The translations under genes were made by a program, and so were the position numbers. From an uncultured Eubacteriales bacterium (GTDB lineage Bacteria; Bacillota; Clostridia; Oscillospirales; Acutalibacteraceae), in the NCBI GenBank assembly GCA_934630515.1, contig CAKTVV010000010.1, positions 35,423-99,422 of the forward strand: a stretch of DNA of 64,000 bases, read 5' to 3'. This document shows, in pieces, positions 1-8,834 of the stretch (the stretch's first letter is position 1; each line of letters starts with the position of its first letter). The notes below the pieces were generated by a model, which made no database searches, had not been told where the DNA came from, and saw only the letters and a program-made list of their open reading frames with translations.

Positions 1-74
1 AGGTGCTGAAGGATGAAGTGATCCATCTGGACGAGCGGGAGGTCGTAGCGGACGCACTGGCGGCGCTGCAATAA
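1..74 (+). CDS. murE: MurE ligase, C-terminal end (partial)
   Basis: Only the last 24 codons are in the window (frame starting at base 3, stop TAA at 72-74). The tail reads HLDEREVVADALAALQ. The 'D(D/E)REV' element is typical of the extreme C-terminus of MurE, the ligase that adds the third amino acid to UDP-MurNAc-dipeptide in the cytoplasm. The position directly before mraY in a dcw cluster supports a Mur ligase. MurF is the alternative, since it is the more usual immediate neighbour of mraY, but its C-terminus normally lacks this motif. The identification rests on about 16 residues plus context. Confidence 0.5.
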   Translation, partial: VLKDEVIHLDEREVVADALAALQ

Positions 75-159
75 GAAAATGATCCCAGCCGGAGCGGAGG
101 CTCGCAGACGATGACCGTATGGAGAGAGCGTCTGCCCGGCTGCTGAGGAGGATGACCAT

Positions 160-1170
160 ATGACCGTAAAAAACACCATTCTGATGGCACTCACCGGATT
201 GCTGTCCTTTCTGATCGCCGCTCTGCTGGGCAAGGTCTGCATCCCGTGGCTGCACAAGCTGCACTTCGGGCAGACCATTCTGGACATCGGTCCCAGCTGG
301 CACCACGATAAGCAGGGAACCCCCACCATGGGCGGTATCCTGTTCATCCTGTCCTCGACGGTCACGTTCGGGGTAGGGCTGCTGGTGGCGACGCTGGTGA
401 ACCCCTCGCTGCTGGCGCTGCCCTATGACACGGTACGCCTGATTGCCGGGGCGGTGCTGGCGCTGGGCTGCGGCGCTATCGGCTTTCTGGATGACTATAT
501 TAAGGTGGTCAAAAAGCGCAACAAGGGACTGACGCCGCTGCAAAAGCTGCTGCTGCAGCTGTTGCTGTCCGCAGCCTATGCCATCATTCTGTATACCTAC
601 GGCCACGGCAGCTTCCGGATCCCCTTCTTCGGCACGGTCAACTGGGGCGTGTGGTTCATTCCGTTCTGTATGTTTGTGGTGGTGGCGCTGTCCAACGCCA
701 CGAACCTTACCGACGGTGTGGACGGTCTGTGCGGGATGACCGCTTTTGTGGCGGCGCTGGCGCTGCTGCTGCTGGCGGGGCTGGCAGGGCTGTTTGGCGA
801 GTGCCTGTATGCCGTGGCGCTGGCGGGCGGTCTGGCGGGCTTCCTGCTGTGGAATCTGCACCCGGCGAAGGTCTTTATGGGAGACACCGGCTCCCTGTTT
901 ATCGGCGGAGCACTGGCGGCGCTGGCGTTTGGCATCGAGCAGCCGTTTCTGCTGGTGCCGGTGGGAATTCTGTACATTGCCGAGGATCTGTCGGTGATCC
1001 TGCAGGTGGGCTATTTCAAGCTCACCCATGGCAAGCGGCTGTTTAAGATGAGCCCGCTCCATCACCACTTTGAATTGTGCGGGTGGAGCGAGAATAAGAT
1101 CGTAACGGTCTTTACAGCGGTGACATTGGTGGGCAGCGTGATCGCTGTGCTGTTGGTACTGGTGCGCTGA
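160..1170 (+). CDS. mraY: Phospho-N-acetylmuramoyl-pentapeptide transferase MraY
   Basis: Integral membrane enzyme that transfers phospho-MurNAc-pentapeptide from UDP to undecaprenyl phosphate, making lipid I. The 336 aa length is normal for the family and about ten membrane segments are visible. Seen in the protein: the GTPTMGG motif near residue 53-59, the catalytic DD pair at 111-112 (GFLDDYIK), NATNLTDGVDGL at 179-190, FMGDTGS at 239-245 and the HHH cluster at 301-303 (MSPLHHHFE). The ATG at 160 follows GAGGAGG with about 8 nt spacing. It lies 85 bp after the Mur ligase stop and 37 bp before ftsW, so it is probably co-transcribed with the rest of the cluster. Confidence 0.97.
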   Translation: MTVKNTILMALTGLLSFLIAALLGKVCIPWLHKLHFGQTILDIGPSWHHDKQGTPTMGGILFILSSTVTFGVGLLVATLVNPSLLALPYDTVRLIAGAVLALGCGAIGFLDDYIKVVKKRNKGLTPLQKLLLQLLLSAAYAIILYTYGHGSFRIPFFGTVNWGVWFIPFCMFVVVALSNATNLTDGVDGLCGMTAFVAALALLLLAGLAGLFGECLYAVALAGGLAGFLLWNLHPAKVFMGDTGSLFIGGALAALAFGIEQPFLLVPVGILYIAEDLSVILQVGYFKLTHGKRLFKMSPLHHHFELCGWSENKIVTVFTAVTLVGSVIAVLLVLVR

Positions 1171-1207
1171 CGGCTTCCGCCCACCACCCGGAAAGGAGAG
1201 ATTCGGC

Positions 1208-2416
1208 ATGGCACAGGGCAACGTGACAGCAATGCCGGCGCCTAAGAAAAAAGCCAAAAAAGAACGCAAGCCGTTCTTTCATGTGGCGAACGGCCCGGAT
1301 ATGTACTTTTTTGTGCTGCTGATGATCATTTTGGTCATCGGTCTGGCAACGCTGTATTCGGCCAGCCATGTCTATGCCTTTTACCATCAGGACGGCGACA
1401 GCTACTACTATATCCGCAAGCAGGTGGTGTGGGTGGCGCTGGGTCTGGCGGCGATGCTGGCGTTTTCCGTGGTAGACTATCATGTGCTGCATAAGGTGGC
1501 GTGGCTCCTATGGATCGTCAGTCTGGGGCTGCTGGTGGCGGCCTATCTGATGCCCTCCTCCACCGGTATCCACCGGTGGATCCGAATTCCCGGGCTGGGG
1601 CAATTCCAGCCCTCAGAGGTGGCGAAATTTTCGCTGATCCTGCTGTTTGCCCATCTGATTTCCCTCAACCATAAGCGGATGAAGACCTTTACCCGGGGCT
1701 TTCTGCCGCTGATGGCGATCCTGGGCATTACCTGCGGGCTGGTAATTATTGAGCCGCACCTGTCCGGCACGCTGCTGCTGGGGCTGCTGGGCTTCGTGAT
1801 GATGTATGTGGGCGGTGTAAGCGTCTGGTGGCTGTTGGCGGTGCTGGGCTGCGGTGCAGCGGCGGTGGCGGTGATGGTGCTGGTGCTGGGCTATGAGCAG
1901 GACCGCATCGCCGTGTGGCTGCATCCGCTGGAGTGCTTTGCCAATCAGATCGACTTCCCCGATGGGGTGTCCGGGCGCAACCATGCCTGGCAAACGGTGC
2001 AATCCCTGTATGCCATCGGCTCCGGCGGCCTTTTGGGGCAGGGGCCGGGCAACTCCCGTCAAAAGCATCTGTTTCTGCCGGAGCCGCAGAATGACTTCAT
2101 TTTTTCCGTCTACTGCGAGGAGATGGGCTTCGTCGGAGCGGTGGTGCTGGTGGTTCTGTTCGGTCTGCTGGTGTGGCGGGGCTTCGTGATCGGTATGCGG
2201 GCGCCGGATAAGTTCGGCTGTATGCTGGCGATCGGGCTGACGGCGCAGATCGGGCTGCAAATGCTCATCAATGTGGCGGTGGTGTCCAATCTGATCCCCA
2301 ATACCGGCATCAGTCTGCCCTTCTTCAGCTATGGCGGCACCTCCATTCTGATGCTGCTGGCGCAGATGGGGGTCGTGCTGTCCATCTCCCGGCAATCCCA
2401 TATGGAAAAGACGTAG
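1208..2416 (+). CDS. ftsW: Lipid II polymerase FtsW (FtsW/RodA/SpoVE family)
   Basis: SEDS-family peptidoglycan glycosyltransferase of the divisome. The 402 aa protein has a basic cytoplasmic N-terminus (about 25 residues, Lys-rich) followed by about ten membrane segments. Family motifs are present: HRWIRIPGLGQFQPSE around residue 119, QSLYAIGSGGLLGQGPGNS near 264, and LPFFSYGGTS near the C-terminus. AAAGGAG lies upstream of the ATG at 1208. A sporulation-specific SpoVE cannot be told from FtsW by sequence alone; the dcw position favours FtsW or a dual-use protein. Confidence 0.92.
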   Translation: MAQGNVTAMPAPKKKAKKERKPFFHVANGPDMYFFVLLMIILVIGLATLYSASHVYAFYHQDGDSYYYIRKQVVWVALGLAAMLAFSVVDYHVLHKVAWLLWIVSLGLLVAAYLMPSSTGIHRWIRIPGLGQFQPSEVAKFSLILLFAHLISLNHKRMKTFTRGFLPLMAILGITCGLVIIEPHLSGTLLLGLLGFVMMYVGGVSVWWLLAVLGCGAAAVAVMVLVLGYEQDRIAVWLHPLECFANQIDFPDGVSGRNHAWQTVQSLYAIGSGGLLGQGPGNSRQKHLFLPEPQNDFIFSVYCEEMGFVGAVVLVVLFGLLVWRGFVIGMRAPDKFGCMLAIGLTAQIGLQMLINVAVVSNLIPNTGISLPFFSYGGTSILMLLAQMGVVLSISRQSHMEKT

Positions 2417-2424
2417 GCGAATGA

Positions 2425-2446
2425 AAAGCCGCATTGCAGCGGCTTT
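2425..2446 (+). terminator. Small hairpin between ftsW and murG
   Basis: AAAGCCGC and GCGGCTTT form an 8-bp stem around a 6-nt loop, 9 bp after the ftsW stop. The downstream T-run is short, so it may act as an attenuator or a processing site inside the operon rather than as a full terminator. Confidence 0.35.
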
Positions 2447-2491
2447 CGATAGAACGGTTGATTCAATTTCCCAAAGAAAGGGTCGAGTAGC

Positions 2492-3610
2492 ATGAAGGTC
2501 CTGATGACTGGCGGCGGCACCGCCGGACATATCAATCCGGCGCTGGCGATCGCCGATACCATCCGGCAGGCATATCCGGAGGCAGAGTTTCTGTTTGTGG
2601 GCGCCTACGGGCGCATGGAGATGCAGCTGGTACCGCAGGCGGGCTATCCCATTCGGGGACAGCATGTGCGGGGCTTCCAGCGGCGGCTGTCGCTGAAGAA
2701 TATCGGGCGCAATGTGCTGGCAGCGGTGGATGTGGTCACCGCCAGCAGCACCGCCGATAAGCTTCTGCGGGAGTTTCAGCCAGATATTGCCATCGGCACC
2801 GGCGGGTATGTATGCGGACCGGTGCTGCGGCGGGCGCTGAAGCGGGGAATTCCCGTGCTGGTGCATGAGTCCAACGCCTTTCCCGGCGTGACGGTGAAAA
2901 TGCTGGCAAAGGAGGGCGCTACCGTGCTGCTGTGCAGCGAGGACGCTCGCCAATATCTGCCGGAGGGCTGCCGGGCGATCGTGACCGGCAATCCGCTGCG
3001 GGGCGGCTTTCAGACGCTGGAGCGGGAGACCGCCCGCCGGGAGCTGCAGCTGGACGAGCGTCCGCTGGTGCTGTCCTTCGGCGGCAGTCTGGGGGCAAAG
3101 CCCATCAACACAGCGATGACGGAGGTGCTGAAAAAGAGCCATGAGAGCGGCGCATTTCAGCATATCCACGGCACCGGGAAACGGGACTACGGTGATACGG
3201 CCGCCGCTCTGGAGGCGGCGGGCGTGCCGCTGCACGGGGACGGCATCTGGGTACGGGAGTACATCGACGATATGCCCCGCTGCATGGCGGCGGCGGATCT
3301 GGTGGTGTGCCGCTGCGGGGCGATGACCCTCAGCGAGTTGCCCGCCGTGGGAAAGCCGGCTATTCTCATTCCTTCTCCCTATGTGGCGGAGAATCATCAA
3401 TACCACAACGCCATGGCGCTGGTGCGCCGGGGCGCTGCGGAATGCATCGAGGAAAAGGATCTGACCGGCGATAAGCTCTGGGAGACGATCCGCCGTCTCG
3501 CTGCCGACCCTGCCCGACTGGCGGAGATGGCGGAGAATATGCGCCGGGCGGCGATCCTGGACGCCGGCGAACGCATCTTGGCGGTGGTACAGGAGACGCT
3601 GCAGCGCTGA
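2492..3610 (+). CDS. murG: UDP-GlcNAc:lipid I N-acetylglucosaminyltransferase MurG
   Basis: GT28 family enzyme that turns lipid I into lipid II on the cytoplasmic membrane face. The 372 aa length fits the family. The N-terminal loop MTGGGTAGHINPALA (residues 5-19) is the diagnostic glycine-rich acceptor-side motif. A GTGGYVCGP segment near 104 and SFGGSLGAKPIN near 190 mark the two Rossmann domains, and CRCGAMTLSEL near 275 is the conserved donor-site helix. The start at 2492 follows AAAGAAAGGG. It lies 75 bp after ftsW and 66 bp before murA on the same strand. Confidence 0.96.
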   Translation: MKVLMTGGGTAGHINPALAIADTIRQAYPEAEFLFVGAYGRMEMQLVPQAGYPIRGQHVRGFQRRLSLKNIGRNVLAAVDVVTASSTADKLLREFQPDIAIGTGGYVCGPVLRRALKRGIPVLVHESNAFPGVTVKMLAKEGATVLLCSEDARQYLPEGCRAIVTGNPLRGGFQTLERETARRELQLDERPLVLSFGGSLGAKPINTAMTEVLKKSHESGAFQHIHGTGKRDYGDTAAALEAAGVPLHGDGIWVREYIDDMPRCMAAADLVVCRCGAMTLSELPAVGKPAILIPSPYVAENHQYHNAMALVRRGAAECIEEKDLTGDKLWETIRRLAADPARLAEMAENMRRAAILDAGERILAVVQETLQR

Positions 3611-3676
3611 TCTTCCCCGGCATTAACCGGACATTCTCCCTCTGCATACACTGAGCGTGCAGAGAGGAGGATGGGG

Positions 3677-4936
3677 ATGGATACATTACGGATACAGGGC
3701 GGTACGCCTCTGCGGGGGACGGTGACCGTTCACGGCGCTAAAAACAGCGCCCTGCCCCTGCTGGCGGCGACGCTGCTGTGCCACGGCACGGCGACTTTGG
3801 AGCATTGCCCCTGCCTGTCGGATGTGGGGGTGGCTTTGGAGATACTGCGGCATTTGGGGTGCCGGGCGGAGCGGCGGATACATACGGTGACGGTGGACGC
3901 AGCGGCGCTCACCCGGGCGGAGATCCCCGACCGCCTGATGCGGCAGATGCGTTCCTCTATTGTGTTTCTGGGAGCCATTCTTTCCCGCTGCGGCGAGGCG
4001 GAGCTGACCTACCCCGGGGGCTGCGAGCTGGGCCCCCGCCCCATCGATCTGCATCTGGCGGCGCTGCGCCGTCTGGGGGCGGAGATACGGGAGGAGCACG
4101 GCTATATCCGTTGTCTGGCGCCGGGCGGGCTGCAGGGGGCGGAGATCACGCTGGCGTTTCCCAGTGTGGGGGCGACGGAAAATGTGCTGCTGGCGGCGTG
4201 TACCGCCCGGGGGCAGACCGTGCTGCACCATGCGGCACAGGAGCCGGAGATCGATGACCTGTGCGGGTTTCTCAACGCCTGCGGCGCCCGTATCCATGCG
4301 CCCTCTCCCGGGGTGCTGCAGATCGAGGGGGTAGAATCGCTTCACGGAGCGGTATATCCGGTGATGCCCGACCGCATCGAGGCGGCGACCTATTTGGCGG
4401 CGGCGGCCGCTACAGGGGGTGACGTTACCCTGCGGCGGTGCTGTCCGGCGCATATCGCCCCGGTGCTGGCGCTGTTGGAGGAGGGGGGCTGCACCCTGAC
4501 GGCGGACGGCGACACGCTCCGCTTAATCGCTCCTGCCCGTCTGGGGGAGCTGGGAACGGTGCGTACCATGCCCTATCCCGGATTTCCCACCGATGCCGGA
4601 GCGCCTCTGTTGGCGGCAGCCTGCGTGGCGGCGGGTACCAGCGTGTTTGTGGAGAGCATTTTTGAGAATCGGTATAAATATGTGGACGAACTGACCCGCA
4701 TGGGCGCCCGTATCCGGGTAGACGGACGGGTGGCAGTGGTAGAGGGGGGTCCCCGCCTGCAAGGGGCGGCGGTGGAATGCACCGATCTGCGGGGCGGAGC
4801 GGCGCTGGTAATTGCCGGGCTGGCGGCAGCCGGAGAGACGGTCGTCACCGGTCTGCAGCATCTGGACCGGGGATATGAGGACCCGGAGGGGATGCTGACG
4901 GCGCTGGGGGCGGTGGTGCAGCGCCGTCCGGAATAG
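3677..4936 (+). CDS. murA: UDP-N-acetylglucosamine 1-carboxyvinyltransferase MurA
   Basis: Cytoplasmic first committed enzyme of peptidoglycan synthesis (enolpyruvyl transfer from PEP to UDP-GlcNAc). The catalytic Cys is seen in YPGGCELGPRPIDLH, residue 116 from this start, and HGAKNSALP near 19-27 is the substrate-binding motif. There is an in-frame ATG at 3671, but GAGGAGG directly abuts it; the ATG at 3677 has normal spacing and gives a 419 aa protein of family length. A Cys at this position predicts fosfomycin sensitivity of the enzyme. Clostridia often have a second murA copy, which cannot be judged here. Confidence 0.95.
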   Translation: MDTLRIQGGTPLRGTVTVHGAKNSALPLLAATLLCHGTATLEHCPCLSDVGVALEILRHLGCRAERRIHTVTVDAAALTRAEIPDRLMRQMRSSIVFLGAILSRCGEAELTYPGGCELGPRPIDLHLAALRRLGAEIREEHGYIRCLAPGGLQGAEITLAFPSVGATENVLLAACTARGQTVLHHAAQEPEIDDLCGFLNACGARIHAPSPGVLQIEGVESLHGAVYPVMPDRIEAATYLAAAAATGGDVTLRRCCPAHIAPVLALLEEGGCTLTADGDTLRLIAPARLGELGTVRTMPYPGFPTDAGAPLLAAACVAAGTSVFVESIFENRYKYVDELTRMGARIRVDGRVAVVEGGPRLQGAAVECTDLRGGAALVIAGLAAAGETVVTGLQHLDRGYEDPEGMLTALGAVVQRRPE

Positions 4937-4964
4937 AAAGAAAAGCACACGGAGGAACAACGCT

Positions 4965-6005
4965 ATGCGGTCTCAGGGCAAAAAACGACAAGCGCAAAAA
5001 GCCATCCCTGCCCGAACGGCGGCGCAGCGGGCGGCAGATGGCGGTGCGTCCATGCGTTCCTCCGAGTCTCCGGAGGCTGCCGCTCGCCGGCAGAGCCGGA
5101 AGCGCCGCCGCCGGCGGAAAAAGCTGCTGGGGATCGCTATCCTGACGGCGGGCTTCTTTCTGCTGGTGCTGGTGATCGCTCTGGTGGTGCTGCATATCAC
5201 CGGTACGGTGGCGAAAAATAACGGCTCGCAGTTGTCCTTTCTGGCGGTGCAACAGATCGAGGTGGAGGGGGAGACCCGCTATTCCGCCGACGATATTGCC
5301 CGTGCCAGCGGTATCTATGTGGGCGAAAGTCTGCTGGTGGTGAACAAGGTGCAGGCGCACGATGCGATCCTGCGGCAGTTCCCCTATCTGGAACGGGTGG
5401 AGGTGAGCAATTCCTCCTTTTCCACCATTCATATCCGGGTGGAGGAGACCACGGTGCTGGGGGCTGTGCAGACGGCGGACGGCTACGCCATGCTGGGGCA
5501 GAACAACCACCGGCTGGAAAATCTGCCGGAGGAGCAGCTGCCGGAGGGAACGGTGCGGATCTACGGCGCTGCAGTAGTGGATACACAGATCGGCGGCGAG
5601 CTGCTGGAGGAGCGCAGTCTGCGTATCGTGCGCACGCTGCTGACGGCGGCACAGCAGAATGGGGTGGATGCCCTCACCGCCGTGGATCTGACGGAAAAGA
5701 CCAACATTCAGGCGGTGTGGCGCAGCCAGATCCTGCTGGTTCTGGGGAACGAATCCAATCTGGAGGAGGAAATGCGGGCGTTTCAGCTGCTGCTGCCTAC
5801 GCTGCTGAAAAACAATGGCGAGCGGGCGATGGGACAACTGGATATGTCCTCCTATTCCGACGATGACAGCGAGAATAACAAGGCGGTGTTCAGTCCGCTG
5901 GAAAAGCTGCCGGTCTTGGGACAGACGGCGGAGCCGGAGGGCGATACCGATACTGCCGCCGGGGCGGACAGCGCCCCGGACGACACGTCCGCAGCGGCGG
6001 AATAG
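4965..6005 (+). CDS. ftsQ: Cell division protein DivIB/FtsQ
   Basis: Bitopic divisome protein. The first ~50 residues are a strongly basic cytoplasmic tail (runs of Arg/Lys), followed by one membrane helix at about 50-75 and an extracellular POTRA domain starting at IEVEGETRYSADDI near residue 99. The FPYLERVEV stretch and the beta domain after it match FtsQ/DivIB. The C-terminal ~45 residues are acidic and low-complexity (Asp/Ala/Glu/Thr), which is common in Firmicutes DivIB. It is the last gene of the cluster and is followed by a strong terminator. Confidence 0.9.
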   Translation: MRSQGKKRQAQKAIPARTAAQRAADGGASMRSSESPEAAARRQSRKRRRRRKKLLGIAILTAGFFLLVLVIALVVLHITGTVAKNNGSQLSFLAVQQIEVEGETRYSADDIARASGIYVGESLLVVNKVQAHDAILRQFPYLERVEVSNSSFSTIHIRVEETTVLGAVQTADGYAMLGQNNHRLENLPEEQLPEGTVRIYGAAVVDTQIGGELLEERSLRIVRTLLTAAQQNGVDALTAVDLTEKTNIQAVWRSQILLVLGNESNLEEEMRAFQLLLPTLLKNNGERAMGQLDMSSYSDDDSENNKAVFSPLEKLPVLGQTAEPEGDTDTAAGADSAPDDTSAAAE

Positions 6006-6024
6006 CCGCTGCTGCCGAGCATAG

Positions 6025-6064
6025 AAAAAAGGACCGCTCTGTCCGAAACAGAGCGGTCCTTTTC
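6025..6064. terminator. Bidirectional intrinsic terminator between ftsQ and the ECF gene
   Basis: AAAAAAGGACCGCTCTG pairs with CAGAGCGGTCCTTTT around a 7-nt loop. A-run and T-run flank both sides, so it can end ftsQ (+) and the convergent gene at 6075 (-). Confidence 0.9.
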
Positions 6065-6074
6065 TGTGAAACGG

Positions 6075-6686
6075 TTATTTCAGCACCTTGATCAAGGCGG
6101 TGCTGACAGCGGTACCCACCGTCAGATTGAGCACGATCTCCACGATGGCGTTGACCCCGGCGAAGCCGATCAGCACCGCTACAAAGGTGTTTACCGAGCC
6201 GCCCAGCAGCGCCGTCACCTGCGGGTCCGATGCCAGCTCCTTACCGAAGAGCCACCACAGCGAGCTGAGGAACAGCAGCGTATTCACCCCGGCGGTCAGC
6301 CCACAGCTGAGAGCGGAGGCCAGCGCCGTCGGACAGTGCCGCCGCCGCAGCTGAGCAGCCAGCAGGGCGGGCAGATAGCCCGCCATCATCCGGGGGACGA
6401 TACAGACCACTGCCATCGCCCAGGGATGAATGCCCAGCAGCACGGTGCCCAGCGCATCCATACCGAAGCAGGTGAAAAAGCTGGTCAGTCCGAATACGGT
6501 GCCGAGGATCAGCCCGGCGGTGGGGCCCAGCACGGCGCCGCCGATGGCGACGGGCAGAGCCAACAGGGTCAGCTTCAGCGGCCCCAACGGAATGTAGCCG
6601 ATGCCGGTAAGGGTCATCAGCACGATGAGAGCCGCCAGCACGGCCATGCAGCACAGGCGCACAGTGGAAGAACGAACGGTTGACAT
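6075..6686 (-). CDS. ECF transporter substrate-binding (S) component, possibly pantothenate
   Basis: Small integral membrane protein of 203 aa with about six hydrophobic segments. The N-terminal pattern LTGIGYIPLGPLKLTLLALP followed by GAVLGPTAGLILGTVFGLTS is characteristic of ECF S-components (PF12822 type), which bind a vitamin and pair with a shared EcfT/EcfA module. The chosen start (MSTVRSS) has AGGAGGT 6 nt upstream; a longer open frame upstream lacks a site. It lies downstream of coaX on the same strand, which suggests pantothenate as substrate (PanT-like). That assignment is from context only. The 208 bp between coaX and this gene hold a few GC hairpins but no riboswitch I recognise. 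Confidence 0.75.
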   Translation of the reverse strand: MSTVRSSTVRLCCMAVLAALIVLMTLTGIGYIPLGPLKLTLLALPVAIGGAVLGPTAGLILGTVFGLTSFFTCFGMDALGTVLLGIHPWAMAVVCIVPRMMAGYLPALLAAQLRRRHCPTALASALSCGLTAGVNTLLFLSSLWWLFGKELASDPQVTALLGGSVNTFVAVLIGFAGVNAIVEIVLNLTVGTAVSTALIKVLK

Positions 6687-6894
6687 AAAAATTACCTCCT
6701 GCTGTCGCTCCTGCTCCGGAGGGCTGTGCCGCTCCGGAACGGCTCTCCGGCGGAGATGCCTTTCCGAAAGGGACGCCTCTTTTGCGAGGATGCGGCGCAT
6801 ATTTTTATCCGGCAAGCCGCTGCCGGTAGGGAACAGCTTTTGTCGGCGGCACTGCAGCGCCCTTACGGCTGCTGCGCCCGCTGACGGGGGATCG

Positions 6895-7659
6895 TTATCG
6901 GTTCTTTTCGTAGATCAGGCGCAGCCCCTCCAGCAGCAGCTCGTCCACATAGGTGAGCGGGGTGCTGCACTGGGCGGCGATCTGCCGTCCCAGCCCGCCG
7001 GTGACCACTACCGGTGCCTCATAGCCCAGCTCCGCCATAATGCGGCGGTTCATGCCGTCCAGCATGGCAGCGTTGCCGTAGACGGCGCCGGATTGCAGGC
7101 AGGTGATGGTGTTGGTGCCGACCACATGGGCAGGGGCATCCACACTGATGCTGGGGAGCAGGGAGGCGCTTTCGGTGAGAGAATTCAGGGCGGTCATGAC
7201 CCCCGGCATAATGGCGCCGCCCCGATAGGCACCCTCCCGGTCAATGACCGAGACCGTGGTGGCGGTCCCCAGATCCCATACGATGCAGGGAGCGCCCACC
7301 CGTGCCACCGCCGCCGCTGCGCCGACCAGCAGATCGGCGCCCAGCTGGGCGGGGTTGTCGATGCGGATGTTGATGCCGGTTTTGGTGCCGGGACCCACCA
7401 GCAGAGGGGTCACCCCCGTGACCTTTTCCACCGCCCCGATGATGGCGTGGTTGAGCGGCGGCACCACCGAGGACAGAATGGCTCCGTCAATGGCGGCAGC
7501 CTCTACCCGGTACAGACGTAGTATATCCATCAGCTCCACCGCATATTGATCCACCAGCTTTTTCCGGTCGGTCGCCATGCGGGATTGCAGCAGCAGGGTG
7601 TCCTGCTGATAGATCCCCAGGGTGATATTGGTGTTGCCCATATCCAGAGCCAGCAGCAT
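6895..7659 (-). CDS. coaX: Type III pantothenate kinase CoaX
   Basis: Catalyses ATP-dependent phosphorylation of pantothenate, the first step of CoA synthesis, in the cytoplasm. The 254 aa protein starts with LALDMGNTNITLGIY, the ASKHA phosphate-1 loop of CoaX. SSVVPPLN near 66, GTKTGINI near 95 and DLGTATTVSV near 130 are family signatures, and GGAIMPGV near 152 is the pantothenate-site region. The ATG at 7659 has GAGAGGAG upstream. It lies between fba and the predicted ECF vitamin transporter on the minus strand. Confidence 0.95.
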   Translation of the reverse strand: MLLALDMGNTNITLGIYQQDTLLLQSRMATDRKKLVDQYAVELMDILRLYRVEAAAIDGAILSSVVPPLNHAIIGAVEKVTGVTPLLVGPGTKTGINIRIDNPAQLGADLLVGAAAAVARVGAPCIVWDLGTATTVSVIDREGAYRGGAIMPGVMTALNSLTESASLLPSISVDAPAHVVGTNTITCLQSGAVYGNAAMLDGMNRRIMAELGYEAPVVVTGGLGRQIAAQCSTPLTYVDELLLEGLRLIYEKNR

Positions 7660-7694
7660 AGGGCTTTTCTCCTCTCGGTCAAATCAGAAATCAA

Positions 7695-7724
7695 GGGGCG
7701 CTGTTCCTGACGGAGCAGCGTCCC
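7695..7724 (-). terminator. Hairpin after fba
   Basis: On the minus strand GGGACGCTGCTCC pairs with GGAACAGCGCCCC around GTCA (one G:U pair), followed by a T-rich TTGATTTCTGATTT. It lies 22-51 bp after the fba stop and separates fba from coaX. Confidence 0.6.
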
Positions 7725-7745
7725 TCGAAAAGCTACGCCATGTAC

Positions 7746-8687
7746 TTAGGCACGATTGGCACTGCCCAGCACATCCTCGATCTTGTGCTTTACCACCTTC
7801 GTGATGTTGTCCCGTCCGGCGCCCAGATATTTCCGGGGGTCGAACACGCCGGGGTTCTCGGCCAGGCACTCCCGGATGCCGGCGGTCATCGCCAGTCGCA
7901 GGTCGGAGTCCACATTGATCTTGCAGACCGCCATAGAGGATGCCTTGCGCAGCATATCCTCGGGGATGCCGATGGCATCCTCCATATGACCGCCGAACTT
8001 GTTGACGGTCGCCACATACTCCGGCATCACGGACGAAGCACCATGCAGCACGATGGGGAAGCCGGGCAGCCGATCCATGACCTCCTGCAGAATGTCAAAC
8101 CGCAGCTGGGGCTTCTGACCGGGCTTAAACTTGAAAGCGCCGTGGCTGGTGCCGATGGCAATCGCCAGAGAATCCACGCCGGTGCGCTTGACAAAATCCT
8201 CGACCTGATCGGGGTCGGTGTAGTTGGCCTTGTCCGCCTCTACGCTGACCTCGTCCTCGATGCCGGCCAGCTGACCCAGCTCGCCCTCGACCGTCACATA
8301 GGGGCTGTGGGCGTGAGCATACTCCACCACCTTGCGGGTGACCGCCACATTCTCCTCATAGGACAGGTGGGAGCCGTCGATCATCACGGAGGTGAAGCCG
8401 CCGTCGATGCAGTCCTTGCACAGCTCGAAGCTGGAGCCGTGATCCAGATGCAGAGCGATGGGCAGACCGGTCTCCTCCACCGCCGCCTGCACCATATTGT
8501 ACAGATACTGGTGATGGGCATATTTCCGGGCGCTGCCGGAGACCTGCAGGATCACGGGGGAGTTCAGCTCCTTGCAGGCATCCACGATTCCCTGAACGAT
8601 CTCCATGTTGTTGACGTTGAAAGCGCCGATGGCGTAGCCGCCCTCATAGGCTTTCTTAAACATCTCTACTGTATTAACGAGTGGCAT
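7746..8687 (-). CDS. fba: Class II fructose-1,6-bisphosphate aldolase
   Basis: Zinc-dependent aldolase of glycolysis/gluconeogenesis, cytoplasmic. The 313 aa length fits the class IIB short form. The Zn-ligand motif LHLDHG is near residue 77-82, MIDGSH near 104, the active-site loop VEGELGQLAGIED near 132-144, and AIGTSHG near 176 with a second His ligand. AGGAGG sits 8 nt before the ATG, and an extended -10 promoter lies upstream. Tagatose- or ketose-bisphosphate aldolases (GatY/KbaY) are close relatives and cannot be fully excluded, but a monocistronic glycolytic setting is the simplest reading. Confidence 0.9.
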   Translation of the reverse strand: MPLVNTVEMFKKAYEGGYAIGAFNVNNMEIVQGIVDACKELNSPVILQVSGSARKYAHHQYLYNMVQAAVEETGLPIALHLDHGSSFELCKDCIDGGFTSVMIDGSHLSYEENVAVTRKVVEYAHAHSPYVTVEGELGQLAGIEDEVSVEADKANYTDPDQVEDFVKRTGVDSLAIAIGTSHGAFKFKPGQKPQLRFDILQEVMDRLPGFPIVLHGASSVMPEYVATVNKFGGHMEDAIGIPEDMLRKASSMAVCKINVDSDLRLAMTAGIRECLAENPGVFDPRKYLGAGRDNITKVVKHKIEDVLGSANRA

Positions 8688-8717
8688 ATAAAAACCTCCT
8701 GAAATTAAATTCTATCC

Positions 8718-8730
8718 CTATTATAGCATC
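8718..8730 (-). promoter_or_regulatory. Extended -10 promoter for fba
   Basis: On the minus strand TGCTATAAT (TGn plus TATAAT, -10 at 8720-8725) lies about 33 bp upstream of the fba ATG. No good -35 is seen, as expected for an extended -10 promoter. Confidence 0.65.
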
Positions 8731-8834
8731 TTTTTCGGAAAAGGAAAGAGGTTTGTTAAAAAAATATCGGAAAAATCCCGTATCCCGGCACTTTCCCTAT
8801 TTTTCCGCTTTCTCCTCCCATGATTTTCTAACGT

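Noticed and set aside
1613..3406. 597-codon minus-strand open frame opposite ftsW/murG
   Set aside because: His/Gln/Arg-rich shadow frame of high-GC genes; no ribosome site and no domain pattern.
6687..6894. Possible riboswitch in the coaX-ECF gap
   Set aside because: Only short GC hairpins are visible; no conserved riboswitch core was recognised.
6601..7521. 306-codon + frame opposite coaX
   Set aside because: Antisense of coaX; no start site and no domain.
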